A DNA stretch of 64,000 nucleotides, from contig KV419427.1 in the NCBI GenBank assembly GCA_001630475.1, positions 187,629-251,628 on the forward strand, read 5' to 3'. Below are positions 47,733 to 59,975 of the stretch, piece by piece. The notes beneath the pieces are model-generated. The model saw only the letters and a list, made by a program, of their open reading frames with translations, ran no database searches and was not told the origin of the DNA. The DNA comes from Sistotremastrum niveocremeum HHB9708 (lineage: Eukaryota > Basidiomycota > Agaricomycetes > Sistotremastrales > Sistotremastraceae). Position numbers and translations under genes: made by a program. Position 1 is the stretch's first letter; each line of letters begins with the position of its first letter.

Positions 47733-49297
47733 ATGTCTATTCCTAAGATCTCAAGAGAATATCGTCTTCCTCAGGTACGCTCCTGTCCTGTCGATGGATT
47801 GGTTGGATAGGGTGGCTTAGGAAATTTGAACGTTGCAGACGGGAAGTACATCCAATCTGACTCTCAAAGAAGCCCCCATTGCGCCTCCCAAAGCCCAAGA
47901 AGTCCTCATAAAAGTCCGCGCAGTCTCTCTTCAAGTACGTCCCCCCTCCACATACACATCCGCCGAACGCGCTCGCTAACGACGTGATGTACGGTATTCA
48001 GTACAGAGATCTCATGGTCGCCGTCGGAAAATATCCCCTCGGGTACGTTCCCCTCGTCATCGTCCAAATCGCTATCTGACCCCTACGATAGATTCAAAGA
48101 AAACGTCATCCCCGGATCCGATATGGCAGGTGAAATCGTCGCACTAGGATCCGAACTATCCGATGGAAAATGGAAAGTCGGCGATCGTGTATGTGCGAAT
48201 TTCGCATTGGAGCATCTTCATGGGCCTCCTACTCCCGAAACTGTGAAAACGGCGCTGGGAGCTCCTATTGATGGTGTTTTGAGAGAATATATCGCTGTTC
48301 CTGCTCATGTGAGTTTTTTCTCTCTATTTTTTAAACTTTTTGGAAGGATTTCTGATGCTGGGTTGTGGGAAGAGTCTTGTGAGCGTTCCTGAACATCTTT
48401 CGTTCGAGGAGGCGTCTACTTTACCGTACGTTGCATTTAACTAATCAGATACGAGACTCGTCTTAGTCTACGTCTTCAGATGCGCTGGTTTGACCGCATA
48501 TAATGCCCTCCTCGGTCTCGCACCCCTCAAAGGCGGGGACATCATCCTCGTCCAAGGAACCGGTGGTGTATCCATGTGCGTCATCTAGTCTGATCATCCA
48601 CATCTCAACTTACAATACCCCAGTTTCGCTCTCCAACTCGGCGTAGCCTCCGGTGCCCAAGTCATCGTTACTTCCTCCTCCGACGAGAAACTCGAAATTG
48701 CTAAAAAGCTCGGTGCGACTCATACGATCAATTATAAGAAAACGCCGAATTGGGATGAGGAAGTTATGAAATTCGTATGTCCTTGACTTATTCTTGTTCT
48801 GAAGCGCGGAATGTTGAGGTTGTTGGTTGTTGGTTGTAGACCGGTGGGAGGGGCGTTGATCATGTCGTTGAAGTCGGCGGACCTGGGACTATGTCGAAGA
48901 GTCTCAAGTCTATTCGATTGGGAGGATATATCCACGTTATCGGATTCGTCGCTGGTGTACGTTTTTTTCTTATCTTTGATTTATTGAAGTTCGGAAGCTC
49001 ACGGGGAGTATAGCAAGGTGATTTGAGCGATGCATTTGGTAATATTCTCGGACGCAGTGCTTGTGTTCGCGGGCTTCTCGTCGGATCTGTCTCTCAGTCA
49101 GTATTCTCCATCACCCTGCCTTTAAGATTAAACTGACTTTGGGCGTGTTCAGGTTCGAAGATATGAACAGACTGATTGTCTCTTCTAAAATTCATCCGGT
49201 CGTCGATAAAGTGTTCTCTTTCGAAGATGCGAAAGCCGCGTATGATTATCTGGAGAGCCAGAAACATGTTGGGAAGGTCGTTATCAAGGTTGCTTGA
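47733..49297 (+). CDS. zinc-independent MDR oxidoreductase
   Basis: NAD(P)H-dependent medium-chain dehydrogenase/reductase of the quinone-oxidoreductase/alcohol-dehydrogenase-like branch. The exons give MSIPKISREYRLPQ; a GroES-like fold (EVLIKVRAVSLQYRDLM, PGSDMAGEIVALGS, GDRVCANF); then the Rossmann part with the cofactor loop VQGTGGVSIFALQLGV, followed by GRGVDHVVEVGG and GYIHVIGFVAG. It ends GKVVIKVA. The Cys/His catalytic-zinc ligands of true alcohol dehydrogenases are not seen (YRDLM where CHTD is usual). About seven short introns. The physiological substrate is unknown. Confidence 0.85.
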
Positions 49298-50490
49298 AGA
49301 ACTTGAAAGTGTGGAGAAGAAAAAAGAAAGAGTCATAAATGTCGTGTATTGTTAGATGTCTATAATAGAAGTCAAAGTGATTATCTCGTTAGCCCTATTT
49401 TATATGAAGCTCTCAGCAAGGTGACTGGAATGACCACTGAGATTCGTTGACACTGGATACGACTTGCACGATGTCAATGCCTCAGCTTCGCCAACTGATT
49501 TCTCTGCTACAGCATCAGAAATCTGATGTTTCATACATTCGGCAAGAAGGCTAGTGTCAGGACGTGCCAAAGCTGGACGAGGTGTCTCTTTAACAGAGTC
49601 CTGGGTGCCTGGGCGCAAGCCGGAGTCGCCATGGAAGATTTAAAAAATTGTGCGGACGCGTCAAGTGTCGAGCATAGAAAAGAAACAAGACACTATTGAG
49701 ATGTGGCCTCTCCTAGATAGCTGGAAGTCCATTTAGAAGACAACGGCATTGGAAGCGTACTTCATGATACTGAGCGCGATGTGAAGTACGGTATGTGAAG
49801 AGCCTGAATGATGTCCTGACGACCCAGGAAATCGAGAGACCATTCATGGCTAAGCTCATGATACGCCAATCTATTGCCAGAGAGACTGCCAGAGACTCAG
49901 CAACGGGACTTTTTGTCCGCTATGTTTTGAGTCGACAGAACGATGAAGAATAAAGAAATAGACGCTGGCGGCGCGTCTCGTCGTCTTCGTGCAACACTGC
50001 AAGCACATTGTACTCTGCGATGATCTTGTCGACCATTCTGGAAATCTTCTTCCCCGTTGGAATATCTTTTTCTTTTTCTGCCACGCCGTGGGACGTCGAA
50101 GATTGTCGTCGTACAGTTTTACGATCAATGCCACAGGGACCAGATGGCGACGAAATGACAGCGGGCGCGCCGCCTCATTGTTGTCTAATTCACGGCTTGG
50201 GATATTGCTATGCGCCCTGATCCGTCGTATCCGTGTACAAGCCACCTCATTTGCAATATCTTATTTGGAGACGGCGTTCTGGACTTGTTGTACGGGACTT
50301 GGGGACAATAGCTGTAACCGCGAGCAGTGTTGTGAACGCGACTGCGTTCAATTGGTGTTGAAGGTGGCATGGGGGTGAATTTGTATAAATGTAAGCTGTC
50401 GGCAGGAGAACATTCAGTCTTAGCTCTCACTCACCTTCCCCTCTTCTCTTTCAGACACTCTTCCCTGCCCGCTGTTACAGGTCCTGACGG
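49298..50490. other. stretch without a supported gene
   Basis: 3' flank of the MDR gene and promoter of the next. Minus-strand frames at 49400-49618 and 49871-50245 lack any domain and were not called. Confidence 0.35.
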
Positions 50491-52242
50491 ATGTCTTATA
50501 CGAACAATCATAGCTTCATAAGACAACGCGAAGAATCATCGGGAAGAATCACTGCTCCCATCAGGCTCCCTGCAGAGGTACGCCGTCTCTTACATCTTCC
50601 ATGTGTAGTGGCTCATCGTGTGGCAGGACTTGGAAGGACTGAAGAATTATAATCCTGATCTTACCGTTGCCAGACGTGCACCTAGAGATATGGTCTCTGC
50701 TCGCAAGCTCACTATTCCTCCTCCAACCAACTTAAACGCTGAGATGAACAACGACATGGATGTCGATGACACATTCGACTCCGTACGCGCTTTCTTCCTC
50801 TAACATCGAACACTACCGATTGACCGTCGTGCAGAACTTTCTTCAAGATCAAGACCAAGAACCATTCGACGATGCGATAAACGCTGCAAGACATCGCACA
50901 CTCCTCTCGACTGGTCTCATCGCCGATCCCAACCATCCTGATCTCTTGACTCCGGCTCCCACCCCCGAGCCTGACGATGTAAAGAAGAAGCTCATGAAAA
51001 GCCCGAAGCGAATCAAGAGTCGCAACTCCGGAGCCATGAGGCGTTCTTCCAGAAAGTCTCTTAAAGACGAAGTCGCAGAAAATCACATGACTGATCCACG
51101 AACTGCTCAAAGCATTGTAACCTATAACTCAGTCAGTTTTCACCTTTCCATTACGAATCTCACCTCATATACCATGTCATTTCCAGAGATTCATGACACG
51201 TGTCATGATGGATATATTCGGTATCTCCAATGTCGAACAGGACGTACCTAAACTTCAGTTGCCAAATGCTGCATCGTACGGACTCGTCACCCCAGAATCG
51301 ACTCCTTCTCGAGACACCGAAGACTCCCAATCCTCTCCTTATCCGGGCGGAGAGGCACCCCGCCTCGATTGGCGTCATCCAGTAGACACACCCTACAATC
51401 TCTCCGTGCGCGACGCCACTCTCCAAGTCATTGAAGACCGCGTAGCCAGAGGCGAACTCAGCGTCGGTCGTGGAATCTCTCTACTTCGTCGACCAGCCCT
51501 CGAACGGCTGTGGCAATCGAGATTTAATGCCTGGGCGAAGATCTGGAAGACCGCGGACGAGAGTGTTTGCGGGTCGTATATCAATTATCCTCAGACGCAG
51601 GATCTTGCGATGGATGAAGATGAAGATACCTTCGGGGAGTTTGACAATTCGATGGAGACGGTGATTCCAGCTCATCAGCTCCCTCCCGAACCTTCTTTCC
51701 ACGATACATTGCCGCCGACTCCTTCTCCCGCTTTTCGAACGCATATCCCGCATCGGGATCTTCCTCTCGCCAGACGTATCTTCCATGACCTTCAACGTGA
51801 ATCTACTCCGTTCGACGAACGCGACGCTCCTGCGTCCGAAGATTATAATCCTTATACTTTCTCCAACGACACTCCTCCCGCATCTCCTGCTCCCCATATA
51901 TATTCTCCTCAGACCGATCCTTCGGCATCTCAAGTATCTCATGTATCTCATGCGCCACGGGAGTTCGACGCCTCCGCCTCATACACATCACAAGTCTCCC
52001 GAGCCTCCCATTCATCCCACATCTCTCGACCCTTCGAACCTCAGACCCCACGGCCCGAAGACGATGTCGCGGTTCAAAAAGAGATGACTGTCTTCTCGAA
52101 GAAAGTAGGCTTCGTATTGCGCGTCGTGGGACGCATCGCCGATAGCGTTACGGGAGCTATCCATTCGACGGAAAAGGACATCAATGATGGGACTTTCCCA
52201 GGAAGTTCTGGTTCAGGTCCTACGCCGGGATCTCGTCGCTAG
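50491..52242 (+). CDS. disordered hypothetical protein
   Basis: Unrecognised protein, probably nuclear or cytosolic. Exons: MSYTNNHSFIRQREESSG, ending RLPAE; then DLEGLKNYNPDLTVARR; then FLQDQDQEPFDDAIN with a Lys-rich stretch (SPKRIKSRNSG); then the long last exon from FMTRVMMDIFG. The last exon is rich in Ser/Pro, with repeats of the type SQVSHVSHAP/SQVSRASHSSHIS. A possible helix (LRRPALERLWQSRFNAWAKIW) stands out. Introns are phase-consistent. It could be a scaffold or regulatory protein; no domain supports more. Confidence 0.55.
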
Positions 52243-52481
52243 ACGTGATCTATCGCGCTGACGAATAGGTCGGCTTGCTTGTGTGAGAGCTTTTTGGGTG
52301 CATGAAGATATACCGCCTTGGCATTTTTAGTAAAATACAATGTTGAGGCTTCCCTTGTTTCTTGGTGTAATACGACTCGAGTAGAATAATTCTAGTGCGG
52401 GACGATCATGTACGCAGTACTAGTGCTGTATATATGACCGATGTCTTCCATAAGTACCGTACCGTACAATACAACGAGTGC

Positions 52482-53055
52482 CTACAAATATTCATACCTA
52501 TTCCCCATTCTGCCCCGTGCGATCTGAGCAAACCTCTGCGCGTATTGCTCACCCAACGGCTGTACGGGCCCGATTATCGGATTGTTAAGTTGACGTTCGC
52601 GATACTCCCTAAATCGACAAAGAGATCAGAATTAGATAATTTGCCGCAAGTTCAAAGAGGACGTACAATGAAGCCTCGACGGCCTTCTTATGCCATTTCT
52701 TCCGTTTTTCTGGAGACAACCTTTTCCATGCAAATATCGCCAAGTTGAGACAGTCGTATTGAGTGAGGTCGTTTGGGTAGGCTCGTGTGGCGTTCATGAG
52801 CTCTAGGAAGTGGACGTGGAAGATTGTGAAGGGTGTGCATTCGAGCTTGATCTCGGGTTCTGCTGGCTCGGCGGAAGATCCATCCTGGGAGGCCTGCTCA
52901 GCTTGCGAAGCTGCGGGAGTGCTAGAAGTGGATGATCCATCGGCATTCGTTTCTGCAGGTGCAGCCGATCCAGAGTTGGAGGACGAAGAGCCTGCAGTAT
53001 GATTTGGTGCAGCAGCACCGGTGATCTCGATGGGTATGTGAATGTAGAACGCCAT
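52482..53055 (-). CDS. HMG-box-like protein
   Basis: Short protein with MAFYIHIPIEITGAAAP, then a Ser/Ala/Glu-rich low-complexity segment to about residue 70. A helical region follows (TPFTIFHVHFLEL, then FAWKRLSPEKRKKWHKKAVEA) whose last helix fits the third helix of an HMG box (W-x-x-LSPE-x-x-x-W). An intron (GTACGT...TTTAG) leads to the C-terminal exon EYRERQLNNPIIGPVQPLG, ending NRYEYL. DNA binding is plausible but the first two HMG helices are weak, so it could be a divergent homolog or unrelated. Unlike mating-type HMG genes it has no recognised partner nearby. Confidence 0.5.
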
Positions 53056-54618
53056 TGAATCGAATGATTGAGATTTTGTACACTTTTGCAGTGATGCATT
53101 TCGTCCCCTGTGGAGGGTGGTATATATACATTCCTCACTGAGCAGAACGTAATATGCTTTCTTGTGCATTGTCTGGAGTGGTGACTCGCCACCACTGATC
53201 TGTGGGAAAGTCTCCCCCGTTCGTGCTTGTGAGAAGATGGATCAATGGCCGACTGCCCACAGGAAGAAACCGGTCGATCGGTAAATCGGGTTGAGGACGT
53301 AAGAGAACCTTCGATGTCGTTGAATGGAAGACCATCCGGAAGGACGGCCAAGACGCACTGTTGGATGCACAATGAACTTGATGAACCGTAAAGCATGTTA
53401 GAGTTACGATTGACAGCTGCCAGAGTGTACTGTCATCTTCGATGGCCTAGATGGCAGTGAAGGAACCCTTTTCAGCCAGGTACAGAATGGAAGCATGATC
53501 GGGAGGGTGAAATAGTGCTGTTGATGCTGTCGGACTGCTGTCCAGTCGAAGTGGCGGAATGGAGCCCCTCAGATGTGCCGTAATAGACTGCAAGAGGTCA
53601 GGTTGGGCGTGGGAGAATCAGCAGCGTCGACCATTCCGATGTCCTGGACCAAAATATTCAAAACTGGTCTATGGGGCATCGCTTCTTTGTGAATGAGTAG
53701 CGCCATAAACCATCCTCGCAGGAAGTGGAACAATCGGATTGGATAACATGGTCCTCCAGAAAATCCCTTTCGTCAACATAGGAGATCGACAGTTCTCAGC
53801 TGCCAGTCAATGTGTTCGGCTCGTCGCGGAATTTGACTGTATATTCATACGAGTCTAGCCAGCGTCGGGTCAGAACTTGGAATTTTTCACGGTATCTGGG
53901 TGCAATTCCGATGGGTTCCCTTCATTCGACGGTTCTCTCACGGATGGAATGGAGAAGATTTCTGGAGGGCGATATCATGTAGCGATAGGCATCCATTCGA
54001 CGTCAAAAATTACTTGCAAGCAAGACCCTGTCGGTGAACAACTTGAAGTCCGCTGAACTTGAAGCTGATGGTTCCCGAAACGCTTTGTGCAAGGTGGCGA
54101 CTTTGACACCGAAAGAGTCAGAACTGCGGACAGTTTGAGATTGTAACATGATCTAGAGTTGGTGTCCGGGTCCTTCGTTCAGCATTACATGTCGTGGCTG
54201 TCATGGTCGTGGTTGTTTGAGTCGAAGCCGGAGATAAGCGGTCTCCTCTTCAAGCCGCTTTTCCGGTTAGCAGACATTTCCCAATCTGCTCAGACGCTGT
54301 TATCGTGTACTCATCAGGCCAATCATGACCCGCCAGCGCCATATCATAGAAGAAAGTCTAGGATTGCTCTGCTTCATCATGCCATACCGAGCCTTCGTCT
54401 TCCCGCTCATCCTCTGTCTCCCAACATCCGCGTCATCAAAGATGCATCGGCTTCCGCTGCCAACATCGCCTGTGAGGCAGACTTAGCTCGCGGAGGAAGG
54501 GAATGCTGGTAGAGCACTGACAGTTTTTTCATTTGAGTGATGAAAGATAAGAATATACATGCGGTAGGTATTATGAACGGACAGGCAGATCAGAACTAAT
54601 CTTGGGATATTCTTCTAG
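53056..54618. other. stretch without a supported gene
   Basis: Promoter of the HMG-like gene plus the 3' flank of ZF2. A plus-strand frame at 54159-54512 has no domain. Nothing else was recognised. Confidence 0.35.
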
Positions 54619-55811
54619 TCAATTGAGTACGAAAGACAATGCCAACGTCTCGGGACCTCTTCTGATAATTGGTGGTATAGCATTATCCGTCATCTCCGTG
54701 CCCTCATGAGCGTCTAGGGCGACGGTCGTTGATGGAGACTTTGGAGAGCGATGGCAAGTATCCCCGTGCAGCTTTCTCCTAAGTTTTCGAGGCGTGCTTT
54801 GTGATGATGGTGAGCGACTCAAAACCACGTCCTCGACGGTCGACGCATACCTTGGATGTGCTTTTGGTCGCTCCGCGTTGGAAGACTGGGAAGCCTGGGT
54901 GACCGACGGATGGCGGCGTGACGCCGTGGTCAGTGCGGTGATGTCTTCTTTATGTTTGGAGTCTGAGGCTCCGGTCGTGGGTAAGAACGAAATGTTGCTC
55001 AAGACCGATGCATCCGTCTCCAAGCGTAAGGATGAGACTTCAGCTGCCGGCCTCGCGTTTGCGTTACCACTCCTGACGTTCTCGTCCATGTCTTCGAGGG
55101 GCTCATCGAGCTGCTCCTCAGGACCCGGGTTCCTGTAGGAAGGCTCTGGAGTGATTTTCTGCTCCCCTTGGTGTACGGTTCGGAAGTGCTTCTCCCAAGA
55201 ATACAGGCGCTTGAAGCTTTGTAGGTTCCTCGTGAGCAACATCATAGAAAAACCAGAAGAACTGACATACGTTTTGCCACAGGAACATCGAAAGAAGCGA
55301 TGTTTACCGATCCCATGTATCTCCTCGATGTGACGTTTTCGAGCTCCATTCTCTGAAAACGCGCGTTCGCAGACCGGACAGACGTAGTTGCGGCGGTTGT
55401 TGCTATGAAATGTCAATACATACTCTTCCATGACATGAAGGCAAGAAAAGTGGCATACTGTCGTCTGATATCGTAATGCTTCAGTCTCGCAGCATTCTGC
55501 GAGAATGCCATACCACACCCCATTTCACAGAGAAATGGCCTTTGCGCATTTGATAAGTTCGTGAGGTGATGACTGCAGTTAAGCCTTCTTACTTTGGGTT
55601 GTCACTATGCTGTTCCCTCATATGACGTTTCAGGTCGGATTTACGCCCAATCACGACATGACAGATATCACATTGCGCTCCTTCTTCAGCAGGCGTGCTA
55701 TACTTCTGTGGGACACTCGTAAGTCCTGGTAGCGCTAACTCAGAGGCAACAGACCTTTGCCCTGGGGCGCGTCGTCGTGGCCAAGCGGAGCAATTGGGTC
55801 AGAGTATGCAT
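54619..55811 (-). CDS. C2H2 zinc-finger protein ZF2
   Basis: Paralog of ZF1 with the same exon plan. It starts MHTLTQLLRLATTRPRAK, then finger 1 CDICHVVIGRKSDLKRHM; finger 2 CEMGCGMAFSQNAARLKH; finger 3 CPVCERAFSENGARKRHIEE; and finger 4 CSCGKT with WEKHFRTVH. The tail is longer and more Ser-rich than in ZF1 and ends ETLALSFVLN. The tail motif and the first exon were used to set both ends. Probable DNA-binding regulator; targets unknown. Confidence 0.75.
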
Positions 55812-56100
55812 AGCGAGGATGGTTGAGATGTGATGGGGCAACGATCCAGGGCTGTAGACGACGGTGCGGTGGTACTGGACAGCTAGCGATCACCAGCGTT
55901 CTATATCCTTGGAATTGTGCCACTGACAACGCAACAAAAATAAGCACGGATAGGGGTCGATAACCGCGCGGTGGTACCAAAGAAATACAAATAGGCCTCT
56001 CGATCGTAGACTCTTCGGACGACAAAGGCATGCTAGAGAGGGCACAATTAGGACTTCGCTACCGTCGATTGTCTCCACCATCGCCAAATATAGTAATTAT
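55812..56100 (-). promoter_or_regulatory. ZF2 promoter, duplicated with ZF1
   Basis: Carries the same ordered blocks as the ZF1 promoter: TATA-like 'ggatatag' about 95 nt upstream of the ATG, 'CAGTGGCACA', 'CCCCTATCCGTG', 'TTTGTATTTCTTTGG', then 'TTGTGCCCTCTC' and 'ATCGACGGTAGCGAA'. The similarity is strong enough to call a segmental duplication of promoter plus gene. Confidence 0.5.
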
Positions 56101-57130
56101 AGAATGCACCGGTACACGCCGTTCACTCGGTCAATTCTGGTGGGCTGACTGGCGCGAGGCTGTTTGTCCGAGCTCCCTAATCAATGAAGGTGCTCCGCCG
56201 AACTTTGATCCAAACGACGGATCCCCTCTCCCTCATTTTCTTTGGGCATACAAGGACTAGCTGCGCGCCCATCAACGTGCTTTCACGGCTGTCGCTCCGA
56301 TCGATATCCCTTCTCTGATCGTCCCGGATGGACGATGGAGTCAATTTTTTTATTGGTTCATTAACCGCTCGATTGTCCAACATACAGCCAGTCGTTAGCT
56401 GGTCCACATGTAGCATGAGTACCCCTGGAGGGATCGAATATGTGAGAAAGAAACGAAATGTTGTATTGTTCATGTACTTCCGAGGTGGGCTAACCCAATA
56501 ATTCCTACTACGAGTATTCATAGGCTGCACCAGCGACGAGTTTCCGTAGTGCTCGTAATTTAGAGGTCAAATTGATTCAGTCATTGGGCTAAGGGAAGAT
56601 CACACTATGTGAGGAAGCTATTCGATGATACCACCACTGGCACGCGCACAGCACACTGTGTAAAGTATTGCTATACAATATATATCATACTCTATGCATC
56701 ATAAAGGTTGAGTCCACATGTAGAATGCGAACTCGGGCATGCCGGCCCAGATCTGACGCAGTCACGGTTCCGTGTCTCAAAAGGCATGGAAGACGTTTGA
56801 AGGAAATGTGAGGAATCATAGGGGGACATCAAGGGTTCATCGAGCTTCAGATATTGGGGAATCGGATTTTCGACGAAGCCTGAGGATCTTATGACTATTC
56901 AGGGATGCTGCCAGCGGTGAGGTTGGTCGGAACTTTGAGTGTTGCATTCGAAGTCCGACCAACCCTGCCTTATCGATCTGCTCGTCTTCCGTCGATCCAA
57001 CCGATACTGACTCGCATACAGTCGGTGTAGTCGATGCGACGAGGGCTGCATTGGCTAATGATCTGTGTTCACATTAAAGATGGTCAGTACGGAGCGCAGG
57101 GCCAAGGCTAAGCGAAATCGTCCAAATCGA
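56101..57130. other. stretch without a supported gene
   Basis: Lies between the ZF2 promoter and the ZF3 relic. Some short frames (56177-56530 minus) carry no domain. No repeat was recognised. Confidence 0.3.
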
Positions 57131-57662
57131 GGAACGACCAGTACAGATGACAAGGCGAACGTTCTGGCCCTCCAATTGACAAAGGCTTCGACGGTACGTT
57201 TTGGAATTACACAGGCAAAAGTACTACTTGACTATAGAGACACGTCCGCCGAACCGAATCACGGAAAGAGAACTCAGTGTCTTGGTGTCGGATACTATCA
57301 GCTGCCTAAATTGACAATGGACACTTTTCTTTGGGAATGCTCCATACATCCTGACTTGAACCTTCGTGCAATAGTTGGATCAACAATGCTGAGCGGTTGA
57401 ATCGAGGACAGGCTCACCAGTCACGGCCTAGGCGCCGTGTATGAGCTTGTGCCTCACCAGGTCGGCCCTTCGGGTCATTATCCTGTTGCAGTAATGACAG
57501 GAGTAACCCTGAGGTCCTCTGTTGAGCCTGCTTCGTGGAGTCTTAGAGCTCTACAAGTATTCGATCAGTGTTGAACGAAGGAGAGGTCAACCTACACACC
57601 CTAGGCCTGGTAGCATTGGGTGATGCCTTAGCCGATGTGATCATAGCGTTGTTTGCACGCAT
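57131..57662 (-). pseudogene. relic of a third zinc-finger paralog, ZF3
   Basis: Decayed copy of the ZF1/ZF2 family. The start (MRANNAMITSAKASPN, then TRPRVCR), intron 1 and a clear first finger (YSCHYCNRIMTRRADLVRH) are recognisable. The second finger is degraded and fingers 3-4 are not found. Only the C-terminal stretch RARTFALSSVL, near 57135-57175, matches the common tail. This means most of the middle of the gene has been deleted, with point decay on top. It is unlikely to make a full product; a one-finger peptide is possible. The promoter blocks are still in place upstream. Confidence 0.6.
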
Positions 57663-57905
57663 ATTGTTAGGTGAACAGGAGGAGTCAGGGAGTTATGAGA
57701 GGGAAAAGTGGATTGGGTTCGAAAGGCGAGTTCAGATATGCATCTTATATGTAATTCGACTTGCCACTAACGAGACAATAATATTAGATATGGAAAGGGG
57801 TTGGTCGTTACACTGTTTAATTTGAACCGAAGAATACACGTGAATTATCTGGTCGACTGCTTAGGAAAGGACACAATGATATCTCCCGTCGATCAGCTCC
57901 GAATT
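57663..57905 (-). promoter_or_regulatory. ZF3 relic promoter
   Basis: Keeps the order of the ZF1 blocks: 'ACATATAAGATGC' (TATA-like, about 85 nt upstream), 'TTAGTGGCA', 'CCCCTTTCCATAT', and a distal 'TTGTGTCC...GACGG' block. It survives better than the coding part, so it may still be bound by a regulator. Confidence 0.4.
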
Positions 57906-59541
57906 GTATCATCTCAATGCACCATTTCTAGATAACCACCTTCTCTCTCCGCACCGAACTGCGGCTTCCCCTTTGCGAGCTCTGACTAGGGATGTGCGCG
58001 GTGTTACGTTGAGTTCATAAGTATCTCGTACTCGGCTTACCTCCGAACGTGTTCATGGGCGCTCTTCGTCATAATTATTCCGGAGCGCGAGGCACTATCC
58101 TTCTGCAGTGCTTTTTCCCGTGCCGCCTCGGTACTGCAGTACATGAAAGCTGGAATCTCAGGAGCCCCTAAGCGATCGTGGAAGATTGTCACTACTCGGC
58201 TGAACAGTGCCGCCCTCTAACAACTCCATTGAGCCTATCTGAAGAATTGGAAAACAGGTTACGCGTATCATTGTTCCCATGCGTCCACTATCGTATTATT
58301 TCGGCGGAGCTTGAGCGAAGGAACAGTGGTTGTGAAACACCACCATTTTCTCCGAAAGAAAAACTTCATGAAAAGCCACGCGAAACGCTTTTTCGGTGGC
58401 GGATGCTTTCATCCGACAGCTCGAAAGAAATGATCTTGTTCTGCTGAATGATTTTATGGGGAAATCACTCGTAGTTCCAACGTCACATATCCGCAATCGT
58501 GCGGGTAGAGTATAGCCATTCTGAGTAGTCTTCGAAGATGTTTTCCCTCACGCTCGAAGACCTGGATACGAGCCAGACTGAGCAATGATTACAACAGAAC
58601 ATCAGGCTTTCCATCCAGTCTCAGGAGTCAAGCTCAAGTCATGTCTATGCATAACAGGATTTATGGCCCGCGAGTGGCGAAAATCATTTGGAAAGAGGAG
58701 AGTAAAGAAATTCAGAAGTGTCTCAGAGTACGACCGATACCAGCTATTAAGAGGTCATATACATCCTCGTATGGCGACATGTCAAGTCTAGTAGTGATTG
58801 ACTGACAATACCTGCCTTGACACCATGTTTGGCAACATCCACGATCAAGTCGGGTTGAAACTCGGCCTTTGTCTCTTATCTCCGCGGCCACGTGTTCTTT
58901 CTCCCGAGGTCTGGCTGATGACTAAGCCGATGATCTTGCTCCCGGCGAGCGACTGGCCTTCGACGGCAGCACAGCGATCAGGCTGGGGTGCTGATGGATG
59001 CGACTCATCGACAATCATGATGAAAGATTTTCTTGAAAATGGACACGAGACATCTTGAATAACTGGCCTTTGAGAAAGGGAGAACCTCTAGAAGCGGGAA
59101 ATTTTCAGGAACGACCTGATCTCCTCTGCGACGCCTGCACAACACTGACCTTGACGATCATGGACTGTCGTATTTGATATATTCAGTCCTTACCAACGCA
59201 CAGACGGCGGAACGCTCTACTCGTTTCGCGTCTTTCATTTCTGTCCATTACTTCACCACTTCGCTGAACCCCAATTTGCCGGCGGAAACTCAAAATATCA
59301 CCTTCATTTGATTCTTGATGGGCGATGGGGGCTGTTAACTCATATGTTTGCCGTCATACGGCCATGGGAAGAATATGCCGCCTGCAGCAGGAAAGGAATG
59401 TTCAAATGCTGGACCGAGTCGCCAACCTGACTTTCCCTTGACCAAAGAAGCATTGATGAGATCGGAGTTTCTTCTTTGCTTAGGAGGTTTCAACATTTCC
59501 GCTGAAGGCCTATATAAAGCACGGTCGTCAACCAAAAATTT
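57906..59541. other. stretch left of the TIR transposon
   Basis: No gene is supported. A TATA-like 'tatataaag' lies at about 59510, roughly 30 nt before the insertion target. Without the inserted element it would sit about 300 nt upstream of the 7TM gene start. Short frames here lack domains. Confidence 0.35.
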
Positions 59542-59549
59542 GCATCAGT

Positions 59550-59975
59550 CACCTGTACCTCATCTATTACAAAGCATATTAGGTGTACGATTCGGCTCGT
59601 AACATGCACCTAATATGATACGGTAGGCTTAATCCTCATTCCAGCAGAAATACAGCAAATTTTCGTGACCTTAGACACTGAGAGACGACCTGTAAATACA
59701 GTAAATAATAAAGTGCCTTCGGACTATCTCCCGTACCTCCGTTGCCCCTTAGATCGCTTCTCAGGACCCTGTTCAACGTCACCGCCGTCTCGGAATAGCT
59801 TCGGCGCCGTCCCTTCCCGCCAAGACCCTTACTTCCGCTCCGCCCCGACCTCCGCCCCATAGCCGCCGCTTCGCCCTCGTCGTCGGTGACGATGAGCTCG
59901 CTCCTCCCTCCCTCCCTTCGTCAACACCCCAACATATATATATTGCCATGATCGTCTCATCAATCGCTACACGAT
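59550..59975 (+). repeat. left terminal inverted repeat
   Basis: Begins CACCTGTACC. A subterminal pair of inverted octamers (ATTAGGTG at 59578-59585 and CACCTAAT at 59607-59614) flanks a 21-nt spacer. The inner end is marked by 'gatcgtctcatcaatcgctac', which also ends the right repeat. The last third is GC-rich. Confidence 0.78.
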
